A DNA stretch of 64,000 nt from Aeoliella straminimaris. GTDB lineage: Bacteria > Planctomycetota > Planctomycetia > Pirellulales > Lacipirellulaceae. Positions 25,113-33,738 of this stretch are shown here, in pieces; position 1 is the first letter of the stretch; every line of letters begins with the position of its first letter. The position numbers and the translations under genes were made by a program. The notes below the pieces were generated by a model. It was given only the letters and a program-made list of their open reading frames with translations. It made no database searches and was not told where the DNA came from. The DNA lies in assembly GCF_024054565.1 (NCBI RefSeq), contig NZ_JAMXLR010000090.1:1-64000 (forward strand), in the 5' to 3' direction.

Positions 25113-25194
25113 CACTCCCCAATGATCGCGGCTCCGAAGCGAATATGTCGATCAGTGCAGGTCCGTAAGCCGGAGCCGCGATCGTTAGGGAGTG
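25113..25194. repeat. Long inverted repeat between convergent genes
   Basis: The left arm 25113-25136 (ends GATCGCGGCTCCG) and right arm 25171-25194 (starts CGGAGCCGCGATCG) pair over 24 bases with one G-T wobble and one mismatch; the spacer is 34 bases. It lies between the 3' ends of the genes at 23609-25015 and 25212-25439 and could end transcription of both, although no T-run is present. An IR of this length and composition may be an interspersed element. Confidence 0.8.
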
Positions 25195-25211
25195 AGTGGC
25201 GAAGTTGTTGC

Positions 25212-25439
25212 TCAGTCGCTCGACAGGCGGTTCATCGCCAGGCGGAAGCCGGACGTGTCGATCGTTGGTGGCGACCACGTCTCGGGGATTTCATCGGGCA
25301 GTTCCGGGCCGACGAAACGGCGGCGGCGTTCGTTCATGCTCCAGTTCTCGCGAATCGACGCACACGCGTCACTGATTTCCGCAGGAGTGGGCAAATAGTC
25401 GATACGGGTCGAGTCCAAAGTATCCAGGGCTTGAACCAT
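25212..25439 (-). CDS. Small conserved protein, 75 aa
   Basis: The ATG at 25439 (MVQALDTLDSTRI) is preceded by GAGG, six bases away; the frame is open to 25586 but the added part is basic and unlike a gene start. The centre, ISDACASIRENWSMNERRRR, contains the pattern IR-x-x-W-[ST]-x-x-ER-x-x-R, which I know from many short planctomycete proteins of unknown role. The C-terminus is PPTIDTSGFRLAMNRLSS. Soluble, no signal peptide. The small size and basic-acidic helix suggest a regulatory or binding protein, but this is only a guess. Confidence 0.65.
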   Translation of the reverse strand: MVQALDTLDSTRIDYLPTPAEISDACASIRENWSMNERRRRFVGPELPDEIPETWSPPTIDTSGFRLAMNRLSSD

Positions 25440-25889
25440 CACTGCCTCGTGAGTCTCCCGATGAACATCGAAGTAGAAAAAAGGCCGAACGCCGATTGGC
25501 GGGCGGTGGGCGTAATGGAATCGACGCCGGCCTGTGGTTCCGTGAGTTGTTTGTCGGCTGCGACTTACTGGGCGGCCGACGATCAAAAAAGTATCACCCC
25601 TATGTTTGGATTGTATGTAGACCGCACAAGTTTTCCGCGAAGATGAAAATGCGGCGAGAGATTCTTCATGGCGACTTCCCTAAGTGACGACTATGAAAAG
25701 AGTAAAGACGAGTAGGCGTGACTGCTGAAAATTGGAGCTGGTGGTAGATTTTTGCCATACCCAGCGGGTAAACGCACTACCGAAGCCCTTGGTCACGACC
25801 CGGCTGCACTAGGGTGCCGGCATCCGAGGCGGTAGAATCGGCGAAGTGGGCAACCCAGAATTTGGCTTCAGGGAAGGAGGGTGCTGGCG
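25440..25889. other. Gene-free stretch upstream of glgC
   Basis: About 450 bases, somewhat AT-richer than its surroundings, containing no supported gene. A 15-codon open frame (ATG at 25667) is probably chance. It should contain promoters for glgC (rightward) and the 75-residue gene (leftward). No riboswitch or clear terminator was recognised. Confidence 0.5.
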
Positions 25890-27110
25890 ATGAAGGACGT
25901 ATTGGCAGTGGTGTTGGCCGGAGGCAAGGGCTCGAGACTGGAGCCCCTCACACGCGATCGTGCGAAACCGGCAGTCCCCTTTGGCGGCAACTACCGGATT
26001 ATCGACTTTACGCTGTCCAACTGCTTGAACAGCGACATCCGCAAGATCCTGGTGCTAACGCAATACAAGGCGATGAGCCTCGACCGCCACATCACGTTGG
26101 GATGGCGGAGCTATCTGTGCCGGGAACTCGGCGAGTTTATCGACGTCATCCCGCCCCAGCAGCGCATCGACGATAAATGGTACCAGGGCACGGCCGATGC
26201 CGTGTATCAGAACATCTATGCCCTGGAACAGGAACGCCCGAAGCATGTGGTGATCCTGGCCGGCGACCACATCTACAAGATGGACTATGGCAAGCTGGTC
26301 GCCAGTCACGAGGAAAACAACGCCGACGTGACAATTGCTGCGCTCAATGTTTCGCTCGAAGAAGCCACGCAGTTTGGCGTCATGCAGGTGGACCGCGAGA
26401 ACCGCATTATTGGTTTCCAGGAGAAGCCGGCCAAACCCAAGCACGTACCTGGCGACCCGAACCACGCGCTGGCGTCGATGGGCATCTACGTGTTCAACGC
26501 CCACTTCCTGTTCGACGAACTGTGCAAAGACGCCACGCTGCCCGAAAGCAGTCACGACTTTGGCAAGAACATTATTCCGGCGAACATCGACTCGCGCCGA
26601 GTATTCGCTTTCCCGTTCCTCGACGAGAACCGCAAGGAACAAGCGTACTGGCGGGACGTCGGCACCATCGACTCGTACTTCAACGCCAACCTGGAACTAA
26701 CCAGCGTCGATCCGCCGCTGAATCTGTACGACCTCGACTGGCCGGTGCGGACATTCCAACCGAGCACGCCTCCGGCGAAGTTCGTATTCGATTCGGGAGA
26801 GCGACGAGGCGAGGCCCACGACAGCATCGTCTCTAGCGGCGTGATTATCTCCGGCGGCTGCGTCACCCAGAGCGTGATCGGCCCGCAATCGCGGATCAAC
26901 AGCTACGCCGAAGTCGATCAGTCGATCATCTTCGGCCGAGTGAGCGTGGGTCGCCACGCGAAACTGCGGCGCACCATTGTCGACAAGGACGTGGTCATTC
27001 CCGAAGGCATCGAGATTGGCTACGACCACGCTGCCGATCGCGCGCGGGGGTTCACCGTTACCGAAAGCGGTGTGGTTGTCGTGGCACGCGGTGAGAACAT
27101 CGCCACGTAG
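25890..27110 (+). CDS. glgC: Glucose-1-phosphate adenylyltransferase (ADP-glucose pyrophosphorylase), 406 aa
   Basis: First committed step of bacterial glycogen synthesis: ATP plus glucose-1-phosphate gives ADP-glucose. The nucleotidyltransferase motif LAGGKGSRLEPLTRDRAKPA is complete, with the metal-binding HVVILAGDHIYKMDYGKLV segment, the allosteric and substrate region NALASMGIYVF-like (HALASMGIYVF), SHDFGKNIIP and YWRDVGTIDSYFNANLEL. The C-terminal left-handed beta-helix (SSGVIISGGCVTQSVIG, RVSVGRHAKLRRTIVDKDVVI) is present. Start: ATG 25890 with AAGGAGG ending nine bases upstream. Activation by glycolytic intermediates is expected from the family. No other glycogen gene is adjacent. Confidence 0.97.
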   Translation: MKDVLAVVLAGGKGSRLEPLTRDRAKPAVPFGGNYRIIDFTLSNCLNSDIRKILVLTQYKAMSLDRHITLGWRSYLCRELGEFIDVIPPQQRIDDKWYQGTADAVYQNIYALEQERPKHVVILAGDHIYKMDYGKLVASHEENNADVTIAALNVSLEEATQFGVMQVDRENRIIGFQEKPAKPKHVPGDPNHALASMGIYVFNAHFLFDELCKDATLPESSHDFGKNIIPANIDSRRVFAFPFLDENRKEQAYWRDVGTIDSYFNANLELTSVDPPLNLYDLDWPVRTFQPSTPPAKFVFDSGERRGEAHDSIVSSGVIISGGCVTQSVIGPQSRINSYAEVDQSIIFGRVSVGRHAKLRRTIVDKDVVIPEGIEIGYDHAADRARGFTVTESGVVVVARGENIAT

Positions 27111-27219
27111 AGCGGGATGCGTGCTGGAACACTGGCCGCTGGTGGTCGGCCGATCCGCTGCCTGATTGCCGACCGGAGGACAAGCGGGCCCACCGGTCCG
27201 CCCCCTTGATGAAAGTGGC

Positions 27220-30200
27220 CTAGACCTGCGCCGAGAGGGTGATAGTCGAAGCTTCTTCCGTGGCCTGGGTTCGGGTGAGGGTTCTCCAACGGACCCACGC
27301 GACGAGCGCCGCCACAGCAATCACCAGCCCCAACTGCGGTGGCCAGAGGCAAAGCCACCACGCGAAACCAAGCACGGTCACCGCGGGGAACAACAGTTCG
27401 TACCCCGACACAGGCAGCGACCAATCGCGTTGCCGCGACACCAGGAACGCGCCAGCCAGCAGAGCGGCGCTCAGCGCCAGGGCCCAGCGCGTCAATCGAT
27501 CGGCGGCGTTAACGCGAACTTCGGACCATACAAGCGTCTCGGCGCCTGACTGTACAAACACCTGACTGGTAGGATCGCTTGCCTTCAGCATGTCGCTGAC
27601 AGCGGAGATCGAGCCAACCTGCAACTGGGCAGCCGCGCTGGTGCGTTTGATCTCGGCCGTGGCGCGAGCCAGCAGCAGATCGAACTCGTCGGTTTCCGCT
27701 TCGGGATTGACCAGCGCTGCATCGGTGGTTGATTGCGCTGCCAGCGATCGTCGCAGGTCGCTTTCGGCGGCCGCCAATTCGGCCATCCACCGCTTGGCCC
27801 ACCGCGAGGGCATCGGCTGTGTGGCAGGTGGTGGACTGCCAATCGAGGCGCTTAGCAGTTGAGTCAGTCGCAAGGCCGCCGTTTCGGCAGCCGTACGTTC
27901 TTCGGCGCCAGGGGCCGTGAGGTTCACTTCGCGGCCCAGGCCCGACACCCGCCACACGGCGTGCTGCACTTCGCACCGGCGTCCGCCTGCCAGTAACTGG
28001 GGAATCTCCACCGAAGTGCTGGCGGGATTGGCGGTTTGAAGCGTAGCTACCTCCACAAAGTGCGGCAAATGGGCATCGGGCAGTTCGATGCGGAGGTGGT
28101 TGGCATCCACATCGGCCGCGTGCGCCGCCACCCCATCGATGGTGACTTGCGTCGCCCGCTGCCCGACGGGCAGATGGACATCCAGGGTCTCGAGGTCCAA
28201 CGGTGGCACCACGAACTGCGTTTTCATGACGATCCGATCGCCGTCGGTACGCTGCACTGCAATGGTGGCCAGCGGTAACTGATACACTTGATCGTTGGTT
28301 CCCTTGGCCGTCCAGATGCCGACAGGCTGGGCACCGGGCGTGGCTTTGAGAAGCTTGGCCGAAGGCCACGCAGCCAGCAACCCTTCGATACTGGCCGGGG
28401 CCACATCGGGCTTGGCCCCCTGCCAGTTCCAACGCCCCGCGTCGTCGGCAAGTTCGCCGAAGTACCAACTGGTGTTCGAGGCATCGCGGACGTGAATAAT
28501 GGGATATTGCATATGGTTGGACGACTGCATCCGAACGGTTGAACGCAGCGTGACCCGCAATTGCTGGTTCGGCATGGCGGCCGGGTCGAAACGCAGGTGA
28601 AGTCGCCGATCGCCGCCGGTCGAACTGGGCGGTTCCATCAAGGCCTCCACCGAGCCATCGACCTTAGCATCGTCCGCAAGCGTGGCAGGCCAATCGAGCA
28701 CGATGTCGGGCAGATTTCCTTCGGCCACAGTGAGCAGCACGCCAAATTCGGCGATCCAGATGTTGTCGCGACGAATCATAGTGGTCAACACGTCGGCGTC
28801 GAAACGCACTCGATTCGGGCCGACCCGTACTTCCAATGGAATGGTGCGCTCGCTGGAAGTCATGAAGCTGCGAATCCCATACGCATGCCAGTTGGCCGGA
28901 GGGGTGGGAATCGTTGTAGACAACTGAGGCTCGACCTCGCCTTCGACGAGTTCGGCCGTACACTCGTCGGCAGCGTACAGACGAACTTGCTGGGTAACCG
29001 GCGCATCGAGGGCCGCACTTACCCTGGGCACCTGCCCCAGGGAGGTATCCACCGCTGCGTCCTGCTTTAGCGGCACCGATCCGGTCACACGCAGTTCACA
29101 GGTACCGGTCACCGGTTCAGCAAAAATGATCAGCAATCGATTCCGCTCGGGTCGAGCAAAATCTGTTGCGTGAACTTCGCCGTCCTCACGCAGTTCGATC
29201 GATTGCAGGTCCATTTCCGGCGCGCACGACAGCCATTGCGAATAGGTCTCCTGCCGGCCGTAGTCCAGGATCCCTCGATAGGTGAATTGCAGTCGATCGC
29301 TGGTGGCCAACACATCGAGCGTCTCCTCGATGCGGGGGGGCGACGACACAGGGGCAACCGTCGCCACCAACGCGGCCGCGTTGCGATCGACGGTCAGCAA
29401 CTGGCTGGGCTCATCGCGACGGGGCCAGTGCTGTGCCAGCTCGGTCAACAGCTCGCTACCTTCGGATACGGTACCTGCCAGCGTCACCATCAGATCAGGC
29501 GACTCGCCGATCGCCACGTGCGAGGCCTGCAGCGTGGTTCCCTCCCAACGCAGATTGGGCAACAGCAACCGACCGTTGGTATCCGGACGCAGTTGTTCGA
29601 GCTGTGCGCTAAGCTTCCTCGATCTGTCCGCTGCTGTGGTCAGCTGCGGCGGAGCAATCAGCCGCCACTGGCCGGCTGGCACCGTGGCAGGCGGCTCGAC
29701 CATGGCCGGGCGACCATCCATCGTCAAGTCACCCATCAGCTCGTCCGCCTGTGCAGCGTCGAGCTGATAAATCACGTCGAGTGTCGCGCGGTCTTTGGCC
29801 ACATCCAACCACGCCCACCGCTCCACCGGTACCAGTTCCGTGGTCGGATCGGCCGCTTCTTGCGGCCAGGAAATGCTAAGCTGAGTCTCGCATCCTAGTG
29901 GCAGGCTGGAGGTCTGGGAGGAACCATTAGGCGGGCCCATTGGCTGGCCGTTGACTCGCAATCGGTTGGCCAGCGTCCCGGCTTCCAGTCGCAGTTCGGC
30001 ACCGGGCAGCGAGGGCACCGCCAGTTGCACCGACCAGGTGGTATCGTCACTTTGAATCATCGGCTGAAACTCGATCTTCGCACGATAGTGCCCGGGCCGC
30101 GAAACCTGAAACTCCAGCCATTCGCCGGTGTCGTCCCACTCCAACGGAACACTCACGCCATCCAGCAACACGACCTCGGCCCAGGTAGCGTCGGCGCGGT

Positions 30201-33200
30201 GAAAGGGTAAGCGGACCGTGGCCGGTGCCTGTAGTACGTCCAGTTCCAAGGCGCACTGCCAACGCCCTACCGCCGCGGTCGATGCGGTGGCGCTGGTGGA
30301 GGATGATACCGAGCCGGTGTAGCGCGGTCGGGAGACCACCCAGGCGTCGGACGTGGCCTGCCGTTGTTCGCGACGCAACAACTCCGATAGCAGGCGGGCC
30401 GAGATGTAACGCCCGGAGCCGGCAATCTGCCCCTGGCCATCGACGGGGATCAGGCAGCTCTCGATGTTCTGCCCCGGGGCACCGGCAATACCATTCTGGC
30501 CCAGCAGAAAAACCAGCACCAATAACGTGCGGGTTGCTGTCGATCGTAGAGACAGCGTACTGCCATTGACCCACGCCTCGCGGGCGGAGTGCGTCGCTTG
30601 TTCGAGCGTCCGCACTGCCACGGCCAGCATTAGTCCGCCCAGGGCCGCGGTCCCCCAGGCACAACTGGCTGGCGGCAGCAACAGCGCGCCTATCACAGCC
30701 ACGGCGCAGAGCCCCACCAACCAGGATGGTTGCCTCCACAGCCAGTATCCCACTGCAGCACAAAACAGCAGCCACAATCCTTGCCGCGCCTGCGTGGTGG
30801 GGTGATGCAGCAATTGGATGCTCGCCGGCTGTCCGGGCACCAACAACAGAGTCGTTTCGTGCAATGTTTGATCGCCCCCTACCGGGGTACGCGCCACTTC
30901 GGCTGCTCCCGACCCCGGAGCCAACCAGCCAAACACCCGCGTTCTCCAGCCTATTGGCTCGTCCGCATCACTGGCGGCTACCACCTCGAAGGCGTCCGGC
31001 GTGCGGACCTGCCAAACCATCTCGGTGGCGGGAACGCTCAGCTGTGGCCAAGGTGCCGCGTACCGCGCCGCGTGCCGCAGGGCCTGCCCCGGCATGGTGT
31101 ATTCAATCACCAAGGTCTGTCGCCCGCTGGTGCCACTCAACGGGATGGCCACCTCATGCTGCCATGCATCGGTACTCGGTAGTGGACGACCATCGCTACC
31201 CAAAGCATGCCAGCGGATGCCGGTAGCCAGCTCGGGAAGGATGCAGTCCAACTGATCTTCTGCCTGATTGTCGACAACCAACTCCAGCCGATGCGCCGAA
31301 GCGGTCTGCGGAACGTAGGTTGAGGTGAGCACGGCACTCTGCAAGGTTGCCAAAGGCAGATTCTCTGCCTCGCCAAGCCGGCTGACCTCCAGGCTCTCGG
31401 CGGGCGACGACTGCTCGCACCACCAGGCAGAGTGAAGCGGCACCTCGCCATCGTCGGGCTCCAGGTTCGACATCTTCCATCCACGAGCCGTCACGCTCAG
31501 ATCCCGGGCCTGAGAAGAACGCACTTTTACCCACTGCGTGGCATTCCTGACATCGCTCACCCGTAAGGGCTGCGGCCGACAGGTGGGGCTGGTAACTCGA
31601 TAGGGTTCGATCAGCACCACAAACGGAGCCGCTTGCCGCCGGGGCAGTTCGAGCTCGACCATCCGGCCGGGTTCGGCAACACCGCTGGGCGGGACCAGAT
31701 CGGGCCGCACCTTGACCGTGCGCCACTGTTCCTCACCTTGGAGCTTCCATCGCAACGGAACCTGACTCGGCGCGGCAGTGGCCAGGAGCAGCCGCTGAAT
31801 GGAACCCTGCAGCGGCGTGCACTGGATGCGGTGCGAAATCTCCCACCCGTCTTGTTGGTCGTTTACGGTGGTCACCAACCGGGTGTCGAACTTCGCCGCG
31901 GCGGTACCGAGAAACACTTGGACGTTGTCGCGGAGCGCCGAACGATCGAATACGAGCCCCGAGGTCGAATCGGGCACCAGGTCGGCGGGGGCCGACTGGC
32001 CAGGCGTCGGATCGGTGGGGTTGAATTGCAGTTGATAGCCATCCTCGGCGGCAAGCGACATCCAGCTCTCCGCCACCTTGGCATCTTCCCATGACAGCAC
32101 ATCGTACGTCGACAGCGGCACATAGGCATCACTGGCCGGCACCGAACGCTGAGCGTCGACCTGCAGTGTCAGCATGCTGCTTTCGCTGGTCAACCTGGCG
32201 GGATCAATCGACACTCGCACCACCAACCGGCGTTGCTGCTGGTGTTGTTCGACGTACCATTCGTCCACCTCGTAGGGGCCTACGGCGGATACCAACCGGG
32301 GCTGCCAACCATCACGCAGTTGGGCCCTGAGCAAACGCACCGGCTCGGGCGAGGTCGAGTTCCAGTGGGTGACGACCTTGGCTGTGACGCCGGTGGAACT
32401 CAGCTCCAACCATCGGGCGATTCTCAGTTCGTTGCTCCCTTCACGGCGGGCGACCGCCAGATCGACGGTGCCGCGCAGGCGGAGTTTTTCGAACTCCAGT
32501 ACTGCAGGCTGGCCCGTGGTAGCCGGCGAGCGTTGCACCACATCGCGAAGCCCGAGGTCGGCTACCTTGAGCAACGGATCGAGCTGCACCTGCAGCCCGC
32601 CCGACAACCAATAGAACTGTGGAAGTTCGAGTTGCGGCAATGGCTTGTCGGTTTGCAAGGGCAACGAACTCCACGCTTGGACCACCAGCCGATGAGGTCC
32701 GTTCTCGCTGAGCATCGACGCTGGTAACACCACCTCGAGCAGGTTGCTGTCGGTTCGCTCGATGTTCAAAGGCTCGTCGTCCCACGTGGCCTTGCGGACC
32801 ACGATGCCAGCCGTGGTGCGGATGGCAAGCAATCGGGGCAACTCTCCCCGCGGAGCGATATCGAACCGCTGCGTGATCGCCACGCCCCCTTCTCCAACTC
32901 GATACCCCAGATGTTCGTGATACACAGCCGTATCAAGGGCCTTGGGCTTTACCTGGCCATTGGTGCGAATGCGAAAACGAAACTTCCCGTCGAATCCGGC
33001 CTGCAACAACCACCGCGATTTCCCTTCCACCACTGGCGGCAGTGGTTCGCCGAACGGCGATGGGCCGTCGTTGCTGGGATTGCTGAGGATCACCAGCGAG
33101 GTGGTTCCGATGGCTTCAACCGTTTGCCCCTCCGCCAAGTCCAGCCACAACTTGCTCGCCAGCGAAGCGGGTAGTTCCAGGCGGTACTCGCTGGCCGCCG

Positions 33201-33738
33201 TGGTTGTGCTGGTGGGCGCGGCATGCCAGGAAAAATCGAGCCAGTCGTCCGCCTCAACCAGGGCGGCCGTTCCTTTGTCGGGTCCCCAGTATCCAAACAA
33301 TGCGGACGACTGCTGGCGACGCCACCGGGGTTGGGTGAATCCCACCCGCGTTTCTTTCAGTTGCAGCCAGGAGTCGTCGTTGGACACCTTATGCACCTCC
33401 AGCCCACCACGTCCGATTAGTCGGTCGCGCTGGTCCAGTTCGGCGTACAGTGCGGTCTGCAAGACTTGTACGCCGCTGGTCTGATCGGCGTTGGCGGAGG
33501 AGAGCAATTGTTCGAGTCGCTCCGCTTCCACCGGCAAGTAGGCTTCTCCCTGGGTGGGCCAAGCCGCCATGTCGTTGGCCGGCACGTAGACATTCCGCAG
33601 CAGCACGGAGGAACTCGCCGGTTCGTCGGCCGCCGCCCACGGCGCCATGACCGCGAGTGCCAACACCAAACACCACACGGCGCGGCCAGGCAAGGCTGGG
33701 CACGGGCGGCTACCAGGCTGGCGGCAAGCGCTACGCAT
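27220..33738 (-). CDS. Giant secreted/membrane protein with duplicated module architecture, 2172 aa
   Basis: No known family. Signal peptide at residues 15-38 (ALPGRAVWCLVLALAVMAPW). The first module (about 40-980) is beta-rich, starting with VYVPANDMAAWPTQGEAYLP and an LEQLL helix. A hydrophobic block follows at about 985-1045, then a second signal-like helix at 1068-1086 (TATRTLLVLVFLLGQNGIAG) and a second module (1090-2090) starting NIESCLIPVDGQGQIAGSGR with an SARLLSELLRRE helix. The C-terminus has another membrane block (about 2095-2160). This looks like two fused copies of the layout seen once in the neighbouring 1206-residue protein. Its start overlaps that gene's end by eight bases, so the two are translationally coupled. 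Very large size for bacteria outside adhesins; role unknown, possibly an envelope complex. Confidence 0.85.
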   Translation of the reverse strand: MRSACRQPGSRPCPALPGRAVWCLVLALAVMAPWAAADEPASSSVLLRNVYVPANDMAAWPTQGEAYLPVEAERLEQLLSSANADQTSGVQVLQTALYAELDQRDRLIGRGGLEVHKVSNDDSWLQLKETRVGFTQPRWRRQQSSALFGYWGPDKGTAALVEADDWLDFSWHAAPTSTTTAASEYRLELPASLASKLWLDLAEGQTVEAIGTTSLVILSNPSNDGPSPFGEPLPPVVEGKSRWLLQAGFDGKFRFRIRTNGQVKPKALDTAVYHEHLGYRVGEGGVAITQRFDIAPRGELPRLLAIRTTAGIVVRKATWDDEPLNIERTDSNLLEVVLPASMLSENGPHRLVVQAWSSLPLQTDKPLPQLELPQFYWLSGGLQVQLDPLLKVADLGLRDVVQRSPATTGQPAVLEFEKLRLRGTVDLAVARREGSNELRIARWLELSSTGVTAKVVTHWNSTSPEPVRLLRAQLRDGWQPRLVSAVGPYEVDEWYVEQHQQQRRLVVRVSIDPARLTSESSMLTLQVDAQRSVPASDAYVPLSTYDVLSWEDAKVAESWMSLAAEDGYQLQFNPTDPTPGQSAPADLVPDSTSGLVFDRSALRDNVQVFLGTAAAKFDTRLVTTVNDQQDGWEISHRIQCTPLQGSIQRLLLATAAPSQVPLRWKLQGEEQWRTVKVRPDLVPPSGVAEPGRMVELELPRRQAAPFVVLIEPYRVTSPTCRPQPLRVSDVRNATQWVKVRSSQARDLSVTARGWKMSNLEPDDGEVPLHSAWWCEQSSPAESLEVSRLGEAENLPLATLQSAVLTSTYVPQTASAHRLELVVDNQAEDQLDCILPELATGIRWHALGSDGRPLPSTDAWQHEVAIPLSGTSGRQTLVIEYTMPGQALRHAARYAAPWPQLSVPATEMVWQVRTPDAFEVVAASDADEPIGWRTRVFGWLAPGSGAAEVARTPVGGDQTLHETTLLLVPGQPASIQLLHHPTTQARQGLWLLFCAAVGYWLWRQPSWLVGLCAVAVIGALLLPPASCAWGTAALGGLMLAVAVRTLEQATHSAREAWVNGSTLSLRSTATRTLLVLVFLLGQNGIAGAPGQNIESCLIPVDGQGQIAGSGRYISARLLSELLRREQRQATSDAWVVSRPRYTGSVSSSTSATASTAAVGRWQCALELDVLQAPATVRLPFHRADATWAEVVLLDGVSVPLEWDDTGEWLEFQVSRPGHYRAKIEFQPMIQSDDTTWSVQLAVPSLPGAELRLEAGTLANRLRVNGQPMGPPNGSSQTSSLPLGCETQLSISWPQEAADPTTELVPVERWAWLDVAKDRATLDVIYQLDAAQADELMGDLTMDGRPAMVEPPATVPAGQWRLIAPPQLTTAADRSRKLSAQLEQLRPDTNGRLLLPNLRWEGTTLQASHVAIGESPDLMVTLAGTVSEGSELLTELAQHWPRRDEPSQLLTVDRNAAALVATVAPVSSPPRIEETLDVLATSDRLQFTYRGILDYGRQETYSQWLSCAPEMDLQSIELREDGEVHATDFARPERNRLLIIFAEPVTGTCELRVTGSVPLKQDAAVDTSLGQVPRVSAALDAPVTQQVRLYAADECTAELVEGEVEPQLSTTIPTPPANWHAYGIRSFMTSSERTIPLEVRVGPNRVRFDADVLTTMIRRDNIWIAEFGVLLTVAEGNLPDIVLDWPATLADDAKVDGSVEALMEPPSSTGGDRRLHLRFDPAAMPNQQLRVTLRSTVRMQSSNHMQYPIIHVRDASNTSWYFGELADDAGRWNWQGAKPDVAPASIEGLLAAWPSAKLLKATPGAQPVGIWTAKGTNDQVYQLPLATIAVQRTDGDRIVMKTQFVVPPLDLETLDVHLPVGQRATQVTIDGVAAHAADVDANHLRIELPDAHLPHFVEVATLQTANPASTSVEIPQLLAGGRRCEVQHAVWRVSGLGREVNLTAPGAEERTAAETAALRLTQLLSASIGSPPPATQPMPSRWAKRWMAELAAAESDLRRSLAAQSTTDAALVNPEAETDEFDLLLARATAEIKRTSAAAQLQVGSISAVSDMLKASDPTSQVFVQSGAETLVWSEVRVNAADRLTRWALALSAALLAGAFLVSRQRDWSLPVSGYELLFPAVTVLGFAWWLCLWPPQLGLVIAVAALVAWVRWRTLTRTQATEEASTITLSAQV

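Noticed and set aside
25667..25714. A 15-codon open frame upstream of glgC
   Set aside because: Too short, without convincing ribosome binding site or conserved features; probably chance.
33731..33738. Frameshift joining the 1206- and 2172-residue genes into one
   Set aside because: Each has its own signal-like N-terminus and the eight-base overlap is a normal coupled gene junction.
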